From Topomyia yanbarensis (Eukaryota > Arthropoda > Insecta > Diptera > Culicidae): a DNA stretch of 64,000 bases. The stretch is taken from assembly GCF_030247195.1 (NCBI RefSeq), contig NC_080670.1:96742401-96806400 (forward strand), written 5' to 3'. The first letter of the stretch is position 1, and each line of letters starts with the position of its first letter. Positions 49,291-60,500 of the stretch are shown here, in pieces. Both the position numbers and the translations under genes were made by a program. The notes under the pieces are model-generated. The model was not told the DNA's origin, ran no database searches, and was given only the letters and a program-made list of their open reading frames with translations.

Positions 49291-49462
49291 AGCGAGAGTG
49301 AATGAGTACATCAAGTACAGCCATCCCCCCAGAAGTAATACCGAGAGGTAGTCCCTGGGGGGAACGATGGCGGAGCCCAATGGAGTTTAGTCAGTATTAA
49401 TGGCTGCGTCACCATTCGAGCCCGACACGCCCCCAGTACACCCCGGGTGGTAGCTTGGCACC

Positions 49463-49671
49463 TACTAAAGCGGATTGCTAAATGATCGCTATGGGTGTAG
49501 CCTTCGTCTACCCTCTATTCCACGCCTGGAACCAGACTCGGGCTGGCAAATGTTACGTCAATCCATGCCTCCACCCCGTTTCTACGGAATGTGCTAGCGG
49601 AGCCATTATTAGCTAGCACAGTATCGAGTTTCGCAAGCGCCTCCATTAGCGATTGGCCCCTGCTATTTGTA
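49463..49671 (-). pseudogene. Inverted R1-type endonuclease fragment
   Basis: About 209 bp matching the reverse complement of about 17,287-17,495 in copy 1. It includes the STFRRNG, WIDVTF and HSDHLAI segments. It keeps Asp-Val where copy 1 has Asp-Ala in the WID box, but has a TAG replacing a Trp codon (ttccacgcc/ctattcc region near 49,517). It lies between R1-type copy 2 and the truncated errantivirus env, joining both directly. Confidence 0.8.
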
Positions 49672-50364
49672 TTTCTTTGATATTATTTCGAAGATTGAAT
49701 CAAAATATTTTTGTATAAGTTCAATGTGGTATGAGATCTTGAATGCTTGTCTTATTGCCGTGAAGTTTTGATTTATAAAATTATTGATAATGAACGATAG
49801 CCTAGCTGCTATTAGCTGTTGTTTAATTATTTTTTGCTCGGTGTTAACAGAATCTATAATTTTATTAACACATTTTTCTAGGTGTTTGTTCAATGTTACA
49901 TAGATGTTGTTTTGTTTAACAAGATCTTGGTTACTTTCTCTCATCTCTTTAATATCGCTATTGATTTCGATAAGGTCATTTTCATCTAAATTTCCTGATA
50001 CTGCTTTGATAGCTGTTCCTAACAGATTAAATGCTCCTCTCTTGTGTCTGATTAATTTACTTGGCAATAGTTTCTTGTATGAATTTTTTGCATCTATTAA
50101 CTTTGATTTCAGCATATACGTCAGGTCTGTGTAGTCAGTGAAAACTCTAAGTCCTGCGAGTAATAGTTCGATGTTGTCTAATAGTGGTTTGTACTTGTCG
50201 AGGTCGATGACGTGGTAAACACGATGTCGTCCTGTTTTTATGAGTGTATTGCCTGTCTGTAGGGTCAATAGTCCGGGATTTCTCATGAGGTCGTAAAGTT
50301 GTATGTTTTGTGAAGTCGTTGTCACAATAGTCAGGGTGATTAGGGTCATAAGGTGAGTCCACAT
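49663..50364 (-). pseudogene. Truncated env glycoprotein, lineage 1
   Basis: N-terminal part of an errantivirus envelope of the baculovirus F-like class, a type I fusion protein (family knowledge). The ATG at 50,362-50,364 opens a hydrophobic signal peptide (MWTHLMTLITLTIVT). A furin-like RHKR site follows near residues 106-109, then GAFNLLGTAIKAVSGNLD, which fits a fusion peptide. A heptad-like stretch continues to the break. The transmembrane segment is missing: the frame ends at a TAG made by the joined R1 sequence (49,663). Upstream in-frame codons lack an ATG. It follows pol by about 40 bp. Confidence 0.75.
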
Positions 50365-51030
50365 TCTGTAATTTATTAAGAGAAAAGAATTTTGTGTGAA
50401 CTCAAATGCGCCGAATATTTTCTTTATGTAGCTCTCGGCCAGAGTGGTCCTCAAAGGTTTTTCCCTTATCTTGGACTACTGTGACTGGGAGAAATCGTTC
50501 CCGTGCCTTATTTCTCGCACCTTGTACTTTATTGTACACGGTTGCATCCACTGGTAGGATTGGTGGATCCTCTCTCCCCCTATTATGGTAGCCCAAATTT
50601 TTCGATTTCGTTTTCTTTGACTTTTTTAACTACTTCGTCAAAAAATTTATTTCTATTTTCCAACATTTTGTGAATATCCAAAAGCCTTTCCTCTCCATCC
50701 TGTATTCCGTAAAAGATTTCTCTTGGCTTTAATTTCGTTGCGGAATGCACAGTGTTGTTATACGACGTGCATGCAATTCTGAAAATTTCTTTATTGGTTA
50801 GGTCAGGATATTCCGGTTTAGTGCATCGGAAAATTTCACCCAAGGTTGAGTGAAACCTTTCGACTGTTCCATTACTAGAACTGTGGTTTGGAGGGGTGAA
50901 ATGAATTTGGATATTTAAATTTTGGAAAAGCGATCTGACTTCGATGGATTTCATCGAAGGTTCATTATCCGAGATCATTAAATTTGGGGTACCATAAATG
51001 GAAAAATATTTCGTTAGTACGTTCACTTAT
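49672..51030 (-). mobile_element. Errantivirus fragment, lineage 1 (integrase end + env start)
   Basis: Minus-strand Gypsy-group element reduced to the integrase C-terminal half and the N-terminal half of env. It is cut at 49,671 by the inverted R1 fragment. On the right it meets the leader of an LTR at about 51,030-51,170, all of gag, protease, RT and RNase H being absent. Its integrase is clearly different from that of copies A and B, so it is a separate lineage. Confidence 0.8.
50402..51026 (-). pseudogene. Integrase C-terminal fragment, lineage 1
   Basis: End of Gypsy-group pol. Visible motifs are LMISDNEPSMKS (second catalytic Asp), NHSSSNGTVERFHST (catalytic Glu) and FKPREIFYG-like KLKPREIFYG. 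A 1-nt frameshift near 50,588 splits off the basic tail (HNRGREDPP). The zinc-binding HHCC domain and first Asp are absent by truncation at about 51,026. Confidence 0.8.
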
Positions 51031-51169
51031 GTGATATACAAACTCTCGCTTACCACTGGTGGGGGCTTGAGTTTCTGAATTAGTAAGATTTTTAAAGTTT
51101 TTTGGAGCTTTATTTTTTTCAAGAAGCAACCAATCGTCCTTTATATTAATAATTAAAACGACTTACTTG

Positions 51170-51315
51170 TAAAGATTTCTGCTCCGTGTGTACGATGTTC
51201 ACTCCCGACCTAAGGTTTCATGGACTTCTAAAACTTTGACTCCAATCGCACGATTTTCGTTCGCGGACGGTTCCTTACCGGAAAAAAATAAAGAAATCCA
51301 GTGCCGACTGCACCA
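51170..51315 (-). promoter_or_regulatory. Errantivirus leader: primer-binding site and splice donors
   Basis: Reading leftward from the LTR, tggtgcagtcggcactgg (51,298-51,315) matches the tRNA-Ser-type primer-binding site of errantiviruses (tggcgcagtcg) with one mismatch. Twenty nt downstream, ccg/gtaagg (51,273-51,278) is a good splice donor. A second, aa/gtaagt, lies near 51,165-51,172. In this family env is made from a spliced mRNA using a leader donor (family knowledge). The gag that should follow is deleted. Confidence 0.55.
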
Positions 51316-52063
<748 letters not shown>

Positions 52064-52074
52064 CCTTCCTCCTT
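52064..52074 (-). promoter_or_regulatory. Polypurine tract of copy A
   Basis: aaggaggaagg on the minus strand, directly before the AGTTA LTR start and overlapping the env stop codon (TAA at 52,073-52,075). It is the plus-strand DNA priming site in LTR elements (family knowledge). Confidence 0.65.
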
Positions 52075-53560
52075 AAATTCGAACCGTCTCGGTTCGGTTT
52101 CCGAATCTCGTGAACGTCTGAAATTTAGCTTTGGGCAAGTGTTGGCGGATTTTACGACAGATGGTGATGAAGCAAAATGTTGTCAGGGAAAATCTTCCAA
52201 ATATCGTCCATATTTTAAAATGAAGACTGTCTTGTCGTAGGTAAACATGGTCTAGTTTCTGTCGGTTGCTAACGGCTGTGTTACTGATTTCTGCTATGTC
52301 GAGCTGTTTAAGTAGATTCTAGTGAATTAAGGTGCTATGGAATGCTCCATGAAGAATTTCGGTTTCAACTGTAGTTTCTGAACTTTGAAATGTTTGGCCG
52401 TTGAAGTAGATGGTGCAATTGGCGAATTTGATGATGAAATTTCCGGTAATGGTTCTGTCATCGGGTCCGCAGTTTGTTTTCAACGTGTGGTTTTTTGCGT
52501 TTGATATTAAAATAGTGTTCTCGTTTATCAGTTTCTGTATTGTGTCGTTTTTGAAGATTGAACTGCAACGTGATTGTTTACCGAGTATGATTTGTCGAAT
52601 GCATTCGTCCTCAAATTCTTTGATGTTGGATGATCTCTGTACGAAATCCCTGGGTTTATCTGTTGTGAAGAGGTTTGATCCATGCCGTATTATATAATTT
52701 GGATAGGACTTAATGATCTGATAATCGATGAAGAGAGGAAGAATCCTTACGATGGTAGACGTATAATTTTCCAGTTGTGGGACGTGCAAAATGTATAGCA
52801 AATCCCCGCCTTTCACAGCAATTTTTGGGCTGACGAATTGTAGTGCTTCGTCCGGGTAATTGATTACCACTCCTTGGTCCTGAAGTGTAGATTTGATTAT
52901 GTTTACCTCGCGTGTAGACAATATCTTATTATTGGTAATGGAGATTTTGGTGAGGGTGATAGCTTCTTGGATGTTATCTAATAGTTCGTTGATAACGTCG
53001 ATATTTAGCATCGTCGTGACAGCATTCAAAGTGTCCAAACTGGCTTTATTCTTGTTTAATGAATTGGCTATTTGGTTGATAGTGTTGGTTAGCTGAGTGA
53101 TCCTGTTGTTAATGCTTTCGTTGATCTGATATTGGTGATTGTTTTGATTAATTAAGTCATTCATTGTAGAGTTGATAATTTTCAGGTCTTGGGCGTCCGG
53201 AGATCCAGCAATCCACTTCCATGCTGTTCCTATCGAATCCAAGTATCTTCGTCTGCGTGTACGTTTTAATTTCAGTCCGTAGAGGGTTGAATATAGTTAC
53301 CTGATTCTAAATTTAATGACCTCTTGCAATGGGTTAGTAGGGGTTAGGTTGTTGTAAAATGTATTAGTAGTTAATTCAACACTTTCTTCTATTCTGGCTA
53401 AGTTAACCGGATGTATAATTTTTAGCGATCCTGTTTGAATTTTACAGTTTGTTTCTTTGATTTGGACAATTGGATCGTTTAAAGTTTTGATTATGTGTAA
53501 TAGTGGTTCGCATAATGTTAACGAAAATGTGGTACATATTATTAGTGCGACTTGGGACAT
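52073..53560 (-). pseudogene. Env glycoprotein of copy A, two nonsense codons
   Basis: Errantivirus envelope of about 495 codons counted from the ATG at 53,558-53,560, which opens a signal peptide (MSQVALIICTTFSLTLC). Next are the furin-like TRRRR site with GTAWKWIAGSPDAQDL (the conserved family block after the cleavage site), long polar heptad-like helices, and a C-terminal hydrophobic stretch (WTIFGRFSLTTFCFITIC) as membrane anchor. A Lys codon is TAA at 53,297-53,299, and a TAG interrupts at 52,319-52,321. The same frame then continues through the anchor to TAA at 52,073. Copy B lacks the first nonsense codon. Not functional as it stands. Confidence 0.8.
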
Positions 53561-53903
53561 ATTCGCAAGATTAAAGTTAATGTTAGTCCGTATTAGTGTC
53601 TTATCCAATAGTTTTTGTTTTCTTCTTCTGATTGATCTAATTATGAACGCCTGTGTGTACTAGCTTGTAGTGGTAGTAACAAATAGTTTATCTAATTGAA
53701 TTTTCTTTGGACAGTATTCAATTTATCTACTTCTGGTCTTAAGTGTAACAATGTGTTTCTAATCGTTTCGGCAAAATTTTGTGAGCACGGTTTAGATGCT
53801 GAAGAATTTAGAATTACTCTCTACTCCTTCCTTTAGGGGCCGAAAGTCCTCTTTCGGTTTTTTTGTTGCTTCTTTTGTAAGTCTTCCCTTCCTTCTTAGT
53901 TCA

Positions 53904-53930
53904 CCTAAAAAGAGAGAATGTTAATGTTTT
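53904..53930 (-). promoter_or_regulatory. Candidate env splice acceptor, copy A
   Basis: Minus strand reads attaacattctctctttttag then gtgaac, with the AG at 53,905-53,906. The pyrimidine tract and branch-point-like ttaac fit an acceptor, about 345 nt before the env ATG. Identical in copy B (AG at 59,895-59,896). Confidence 0.45.
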
Positions 53931-54010
53931 CTTGATATTGTGTGAGAGAGAACTGTTCTATTTTCTAACGCGGCGCAATTTGTCTGTATGCAATTTGCGT
54001 CTTGGGCCAT

Positions 54011-54151
54011 TGTTGCGAGATTTGTTCGAGTAAAAAAACAGGCCAGTTCCGAGTTCTTAAACCCCCTTTATTGTGGAAACGTACGGGTCGTATGAGGGGG
54101 TTTAAGAACTCGGAACTGGTCTGTTTTTTTACTCGAACAAATCTCGCAACA
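54011..54151. repeat. 57-bp-arm hairpin in the pol-env spacer, copy A
   Basis: The left arm starts tgttgcgagatttgttcgag and the right arm ends ctcgaacaaatctcgcaaca. They pair over about 57 bp with one mismatch (ggcca against ggtct) around a loop of about 27 bp. No flanking duplication was seen. Present at the same place in copy B. Confidence 0.9.
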
Positions 54152-54510
54152 AATTAAAAAATTCGTTTAGTGTTTAGTTACTCTTTCTGGTTTCACAATT
54201 GTTCTAACGCTGCACTTGGGAGGGCCTTCGCAGTCTTCAACGATAATTAGGCAATCAATAATTTTAAGCACATAAAGATATATCGTTCACCTCGCCTTTA
54301 ACAATATACTTTAGGTTCAACTTTAGATATAAGAATTCACCTTTAGATGTAAGAATTTCATTTTTTTAGATATAATATTTCAACTTCTCCAATACTATTA
54401 GATTTAGCGTAGTTCTTAGATAAGTATAATATAATTAAGTATAATTAGCACTATCATCCAACGCTCTCGCTCGCCAAATGTTCAATTTTCCTCATCATGC
54501 GAACTGACGT

Positions 54511-57500
54511 TTAGACCACGATGTAAGTTGGGTGTAGGTGCGCGCATTCAGGGTATTCGATTGGAGGTTCGCCGCAACTAAATTTGCGACAGCCATCTTC
54601 ATATGTCTGATGGCGGTCTGTTGATACTTCCACGTTTTCGAACAATTCTCTCGTTTTGTTTTTAATTCCTTGCCGTCTGTTCAAAACATCTTGGCAGGAC
54701 TCTAAAGGAGGTGGATCTTCTCTCCTTTTATTATGCCAATCGTGCTGTTTTTGTTGGCTTTTTGTCATTTTAAGAATAGCCTCGTCGTAGAGACGGTTCC
54801 TGGCTTCAACCATTTTTCCAACGTCAAGCGGTCTTTCGTCTCCGTCTTTTATTCCGTAGAATATCTCTCTAGGCTTGAAATTAGTTGAGGTGTGTATGGC
54901 GTTGTTGTACATGGCACATGCCAACAAAAAATTTCTTTTTGACAAATATTTTCGAATTTGTGTTTATTACAACGGTAGATTTCGCTTGCCGTTGAGTGAA
55001 ATCTCTCTACCATTCCATTGCTTTCACTATGGTTGGTAGGAGTGAAATATTGTTGAATATTGAGTTCGTTGAGCAGACCTCTCACTTCGATTGATTTGAT
55101 TGCGGGCTCGTTGTCAGAAACCAGTAATTTGGGATATCCAAATAATGAAAAGTATTTGATCAGCCCTTTTCTGGTGTGGGGAGTTGATCTCGATCTGATA
55201 GGTATGAGTGATCCAAATCTGGAGAGTTTATCGACGAATGATAAAAAGATATTTGGTGGTGCTATGAATATATCGGCATGCACAATATCAAGAGGAGCTT
55301 TCGGTATCGGTGTTTCACCGAGTTTAATTTTGTAGAGTTTTCTTTCGTATTTGTTGCGATTGCAAGTGTCGCATATAATAATGAAAGTTCTAATCTTCTT
55401 TTTCAAATTAGGAAAATAGTACCGTCGTAGGATTTCGTCGTAGTTCTCTTTGATGCCACGATGAGAACATTCATGGGATTGCTCGACTAACAAATCCTGT
55501 TCCTCTTCGGACGTAATGTCGATTAACAGTTTTTGAGAAATTAGTAGTTTGAAATTTTTGTGTCTACTGAAATAATTACGGTAGACAACTTGAAGAGATT
55601 GTATAATGCTTTCTGGACACATTATGCAGTTAACTCTTTTCGGGTTTGTATATTCCTTTAGAATCCTAATAAGTGTAGGCACTCCAAAGTTAAGTTTGGT
55701 GATTACTCGTCGGTACATTCTAGGAAATATTTCTTGATAAGTTTCTTCGCCTTGATCTCCAATTTTCAAAATAATTTGAGTTGGAAAGAAGTTGATTGGT
55801 CGCTCAGTACATTTGATTAAATCTGTGATGTCGGAGTCTGCAGAATGTATGGATGAGTTGTCTGATGAACTATTAGCGGCATGCTCTGGTATTTCTTCGT
55901 TAACGTTCAATTCGGTATTCTCGGAGGGTATCCTAGATAGAGCGTCAGCGACGACATTTTGCTTGCCAGGTTTGTATTTGGGTGTGAAGTTAAATTCTGA
56001 GAGTCTAAGTCTCCATTTTACTAATTTTGAGTTGGGGGTTTTCAAATTTAGAGCGTAAGTTAATGGTTGATGATCAGTGTATAAGGTGAATTTTCTACCG
56101 AACAAATAGGGTCTTAAGTGTCTGGTAGCCCAATCAGATTTTGTTAAGGTGCGGGAAGCATAGGCATTTAGTCTATCTTTTCCAATGGTGCCTTGCGACA
56201 GCACAGCACCGATTGCGAAATTACTCGCGTCCGTAGTCAAAATGAACGGGACTGAAAAGTCTGGATACTGCAGTACATCGCTACTGATAAGCAGACATTT
56301 GCAAGTTTCGAAAGTTTTCATGAATTGGGGGGGGGGGGGGGTGTTCAACCTTTTCTCCGTTTCTTAATTGAGCTGTAAGAGGTTTCGTAATTTACGCGAA
56401 ATCTCTTATGAATCTTCTGTAGTAGCCCGAAACCCAAGGAAGCCTTTCAGTTCATTTTGATTTGTTGGTACTGGCCATTTCTTAATGATTTCAATTTTAT
56501 CGGGATTAGGTTTGACACTTTCATCCGTCACTATATGCCCTAGAAAAGCAACTTCTCTCTTTAAAAACTCGCTCTTGTCGAGTTGGATTTTTAAGTTCAC
56601 CTTGTCCAGTGCTTCAAGCACTTTAGAAAGGTTGACCAAATGTTCTTGTAATGAAGATGAAAATATTATTATGTCATCCATATAAACAAGACAACATTTT
56701 CCAATTAGGTCTTTCAAGACATGATCCATTACCCGTTGAAAGGTGGCTGGAGCATTTTTTAGCCCGAATGGCATCCTCAAAAATTCGTAGAGTCCATGAT
56801 CCACTGAAAAAGCGGTTTTTTGGATATCGTCTGGATGAACCTCTATCTGGTGGAAACCAGAGGCAAGGTGGTAAAATATTGACATCGCCCAAGCTTGTCT
56901 AAAATCTCGGTGATGTTCGGTATGGGGTAGCGATCATCAATTGTTTTAAGATTAAGCTTCCTATAGTCGATAACCAGACGCCACTTTCTGTTACCTGATG
57001 CATCGTCTTTTTTGGGAACGATCCAAATTGGCGATGCCCATGGGGAGGTACTTGGTCTGATTATGCCTTGTTCGAGCATTTTTGATATTTGATTTTGTAC
57101 TTCTTCTTTGTGACAAAATGGATATCTATTGCTTTTTGTATAGCAGGGAAGCTCATCGGTTGTTCTTATCTGATGTTTTATTACATTTGTGAAACTTAGA
57201 TCAGATCCTTCTTGAAAACAGGTATTTTCGTGTTTGGAAAGTACCTTTATAAGTCCAGATCTTTGCTCTTGGTTGAGGTGATTCAACCTTAATTGTTTTG
57301 CAAAATGAGGATTCAATTTTGTTTGAGTTTTGGTGGGTGAAATTCCTTCGAAATTGCATATTTCCAACGGTATGCTATCGAGGTCTATGGAAACTGTGCG
57401 GTTATTCATATCAGTATTGATTAGGGGGAAAATTGCTTGAATATTGAATATACCATTATTCTGGAAGGTATTTTTACATTCGGAGAGATTTCGATATCTT

Positions 57501-57993
57501 GTTCAACATAGAAATCTCCGCTTTCAAAAGGGGTTTGGATTGGTTTGTGTGGCACAGTTTCTTGAAAATGACATTCAGTCATGTTTGGAAATTTCTTCTG
57601 CATTTGTATATCCATTTTATTTATAACAAGGCAGTTTTTTGTTGTATCATTGACGGTATTAAGATTGCGCAATGATTCGTACCCTATTAGGCCGTCAAAA
57701 AATTCGTGAAATTTGAAATAAAGAATGTTTGCTTAGGGAGATAATGCCCTTCTAATAGGATTTCGAATGGGTCCCATTCAACGTATTCATCCATTTCGAA
57801 GGCACCGTTAATATTTTTGACTTGATGATTAATTAGACGTTTTCGATATTTTTTGCCACACGTCGGGCTGATATATAGTTTTTGTTTGCACCAGTATCTA
57901 CTAAAAGACGAATCTTTCTGTGTCTGGTGTCAAATTCTATGAATGGTAAGAAATTGTTCATCATATCTCTGGGTTTGACCCGGATTCCGTGAA
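54511..57993 (-). pseudogene. Pol polyprotein of copy A, multiply frameshifted
   Basis: Protease: LLVDTGA with the DTG at 57,890-57,898. The frame breaks near 57,720 before FDGLIGYESL. RT: IWVPKKDD, RLVIDYRKLN, then a break near 56,867 that removes the catalytic Asp of the TTLDLASGF-type motif. [13 protein letters not shown] and YMDDIIIFS are intact. A further frameshift near 56,425 precedes a 15-nt C tract (56,327-56,341). RNase H: TTDASNFAIGAV and YTDHQPLTYAL. Integrase: HECSHRG...CDTC zinc site, DIVHADIF, LVSDNEPAIKS and NHSESNGMVERF, with the DDE residues visible. A last frameshift near 54,930 precedes the basic tail ending at 54,511. Expressed in the family by -1 frameshifting from gag. 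Confidence 0.85.
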
Positions 57994-58885
57994 AAAATTT
58001 ATATCGCTCTGTATTGCTTTTTCCTCTGAGACTGCCTGCGGTGGGACTTGTTCATAGGTTTCTTGTGTTGCGCAATAATCATCCTCGTGTCCGTAATCAT
58101 AATTGTCCTCCTGAGGGTATTCGCATTGCGAACCACTCGGCGGATAGCCGTAATGATCATAATATTGCTCGTGCATGTGTATTGGTCTTTGCCTGAACGT
58201 AGGCCTAAAGCCCGTGTGGGACCTTGGTTCTTGTTTTATAGCAAGTTGATTATTTTGCTGATTTTCGGGATTGAAACCTGGTTGAGCAAATCTTTGGAAT
58301 GGCCTGTATTGTGTATTTTGATAGGGTACAAACGGTCTCTGTTGGGGCAACTGAGGAAAGAAAGGCCTGTGGGGAATCACTTCCGGAAATGCAAACGGTC
58401 TTCTCTGTTGAACTGCGATCATTTGCGCAGACGATTTTTGTTTTGAAACATCGGGAGATTGTTTTGAGTTTCTTTCTCGTCTTCTGCGCACTGCTGCCTC
58501 TTGGTCTGATGCGACCTGATAAGCTGCAGTTAATGATTGCGGACGTGTTTATCTCGTAAGGTCTGACGTCGTGTCGTCTAATCCATCAACGAAAGCATTG
58601 ATCATTAGCATTTCATATGTAGCCATAATGGCTTTTGTCTCGTTGGGTGTGTTGTTGCTGATCAGATTTTTTGCATTTATATCTGCAAGTAGTGACCGGC
58701 AAGTTTGGAAAAATTCTCATACGGATTGCGATCCTTGTTTCAGGTTCGTCAGTCTCGAAATTAGTGTAGGTAAGTCGGCTTTATCACCGAAATATTCGGC
58801 TAAAGTCGCCTTGAATGCGCCCCACTCCAAGGGGGTGTGACTAGCAGTGAGAGCATCGTTTGCTCTCTCCGTAATTTTATCACGA
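57961..58885 (-). pseudogene. Gag of copy A, 5' truncated and interrupted
   Basis: Capsid-type structural protein of the errantivirus. Visible parts are LEWGAFKATLAEYFGDKADL (58,750-58,885), a TGA at 58,717, FFQTCRSLLADINAKNL and AFVDGLDD in the same region, and a C-terminal part (58,491-57,961) rich in Pro, Gln, Phe and Arg with RPF repeats (RPFFPQLPQQRPFVPYQ). No CCHC knuckle, as usual for errantivirus gag. The N-terminus is absent: the sequence continues into copy B env at 58,886. Confidence 0.75.
57994..58000 (-). promoter_or_regulatory. Programmed -1 frameshift heptamer, copy A gag-pol
   Basis: On the minus strand, A AAT TTT (a canonical X XXY YYZ heptamer) sits in the gag frame 11 codons before the gag stop (57,961). 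A -1 slip at this site enters the frame that leads straight to the protease DTG box. The adjacent purine/pyrimidine run gives AAATTTTTTC. Confidence 0.75.
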
Positions 58886-59550
58886 ATGTTTACCTCGCGT
58901 GTAGACAATATCTTATTATTATTTGTAATGGAGATTTTGGTGAGGGTGATAGCTTCTTGGATGTTATCTAATAGTTCGTTGATAACGTCGATATTTAGCA
59001 TCGTCGTGACAGCATTCAAATTGTCCAAACTGGCTTTATTCTTGTTTAATGAATTGGCTATTTGGTTGATAGCTTTGGTTAGCTGAGTGATCCTGTTGTT
59101 AATGCTTTCGTTGATCTGATATTGGTGATTGTTTTGATTAATTAAGTCATTCATTGTAGAGTTGATAATTTTCAGGTCTTGGGCGTCCGGAGATCCAGCA
59201 ATCCACTTCCATGCTGTTCCTATCGAATCCAAGTATCTTCGTCTGCGTGTACGTTTTAATTTCAGTCCGTAGAGGGTTGAATATAGTTTCCTGATTCTAA
59301 ATTTAATGACTTCTTGCAATGGGTTAGTAGGGGTTAGGTTGTTGTAAAATGTATTAGTAATTAATTCAACACTTTCTTCTATTCTGGCTAAGTTAACCGG
59401 ATGTATAATTTTTAGCGATCCTGTTTGAATTTTACAGTTTGTTTCTTTGATTTGGACAATTGGATCGTTTAAAGTTTTGATTATGTGTAATAGTGGTTCG
59501 CTTAATGTTAACGAAAATGTGGTACATATTATTAGTGCGACGTGGAACAT
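58717..59550 (-). CDS. Chimeric env-gag ORF at the duplication junction
   Basis: One open frame formed by the tandem duplication. The ATG at 59,548-59,550 gives the env signal peptide (MFHVALIICTTFSLTLSEP), then the furin-like TRRRR site and the GTAWKWIAG block. At 58,886 the frame passes from env (KILSTREVN) into gag (IRDKITERANDAL) without a shift and ends at a TGA at 58,717. It lacks the env membrane anchor and all later gag. About 278 codons. It is an accident of rearrangement by structure; whether it is expressed cannot be told. Confidence 0.7.
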   Translation of the reverse strand: MFHVALIICTTFSLTLSEPLLHIIKTLNDPIVQIKETNCKIQTGSLKIIHPVNLARIEESVELITNTFYNNLTPTNPLQEVIKFRIRKLYSTLYGLKLKRTRRRRYLDSIGTAWKWIAGSPDAQDLKIINSTMNDLINQNNHQYQINESINNRITQLTKAINQIANSLNKNKASLDNLNAVTTMLNIDVINELLDNIQEAITLTKISITNNNKILSTREVNIRDKITERANDALTASHTPLEWGAFKATLAEYFGDKADLPTLISRLTNLKQGSQSV

Positions 59551-60500
59551 ATTCGCAAGATTAAAGTTAATGTTAGTCCGTATTAGTGTCTTATCCAATA
59601 GTTTTTGTTTTCTTCTTCTGATTGATCTAATTATGAACGCCTGTGTGTACTAGCTTGTAGTGGTAGTAACAAATAGTTTATCTAATTGAATTTTCTTTGG
59701 ACAGTATTCAATTTATCTACTTTTGGTCTTAAGTGTAACAATGTGTTTCTAATCGTTTCGGCAAAATTTTGTGAGCACGGTTTAGATGCTGAAGAATTTA
59801 GAATTACTCTCTACTCCTTTCTTTAGGGGCCGAAAGTCCTCTTTCGGTTTTTTTGTTGCTTCTTTTGTAAGTCTTCCCTTCCTTCTTAGTTCACCTAAAA
59901 AGAGAGAATGTTAATGTTTTCTTGATATTGTGTGAGAGAGAACTGTTCTAATTTCTAACGCGGCGCAATTTGTCTGTATGCAATTTGCGTCTTGGGCCAT
60001 TGTTGCGAGATTTGTTCGAGTAAAAAAACAGGCCAGTTCCGAGTTCTTAAACCCCCTTTATTGTGGAAACGTACGGGTCGTATGAGGGGGTTTAAAAACT
60101 CGGAACTGGTCTGTTTTTTTACTCGAACAAATCTCGCAACAAATTAAAAAATTCGTTTAGTGTTTAGTTACTCTTTCTGGTTTCACAACTGTTCTAACGC
60201 TGCACTTGGGAGGGCCTTCGCAGTCTTCAACGATAATTAGGCAATCAATAATTTTAAGCACATAAAGATATATCGTTCACCTCGCCTTTAACAATATACT
60301 TTAGGTTCAACTTTAGATATAAGAATTCACCTTTAGATGTAAGAATTTCACTTTTTTAGATATAATATTTCAACTTCTCCAATACTATTAGATTTAGCGT
60401 AGTTCTTAGATAAGTATAATATAATTAAGTATAATTAGCACTATCATCCAACGCTCTCGCTCGCCAAATGTTCAATTTTCCTCATCATGCGAACTGACGT
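59551..60500 (-). other. Pol-env spacer of copy B
   Basis: Same spacer as in copy A, with the splice-acceptor candidate (AG at 59,895-59,896) and the hairpin. Confidence 0.6.
60001..60141. repeat. 57-bp-arm hairpin in the pol-env spacer, copy B
   Basis: Same as 54,011-54,151 with a g-to-a change in one arm (ttaaaaactcgg). Confidence 0.9.

Larger units (their letters stand above)
46664..49462 (+). mobile_element. R1-type non-LTR element, copy 2 (5' and 3' truncated)
   Basis: Same family as the 15.6-20.8 kb element. It starts inside the RT region (match begins at gccacctgcactacga, equivalent to about 18,040) and runs through the 3' UTR. It stops at gtagcttggcacctac, before the terminal tail seen in copy 1. 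At 49,463 it is joined to an inverted endonuclease fragment of the same family. No target duplication found. Confidence 0.85.
53561..54510 (-). other. Pol-env spacer of copy A
   Basis: About 950 bp without coding sequence. It includes a small stem ccgaaag/ctttcgg near 53,839, the acceptor at 53,905, and the long hairpin at 54,011-54,151. Errantivirus pol and env usually lie close together or overlap (family knowledge), so this spacer is unusually long. Confidence 0.6.
52064..58885 (-). mobile_element. Errantivirus copy A (lineage 2), 5' part of gag missing
   Basis: Minus-strand order is gag (partial)-pol-env-polypurine tract-LTR. Gag stops at 58,885, where copy B's env begins with no LTR between. 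It carries lesions shared with copy B (protease frameshift near 57,720, RT motif A loss near 56,867, frameshift near 56,425, poly-C tract) plus its own env nonsense codons. Confidence 0.85.

Noticed and set aside
53836..53870. Rho-independent-like terminator (ccgaaag/ctttcgg followed by T run)
   Set aside because: The context is a eukaryotic retroelement; a bacterial terminator has no role here.
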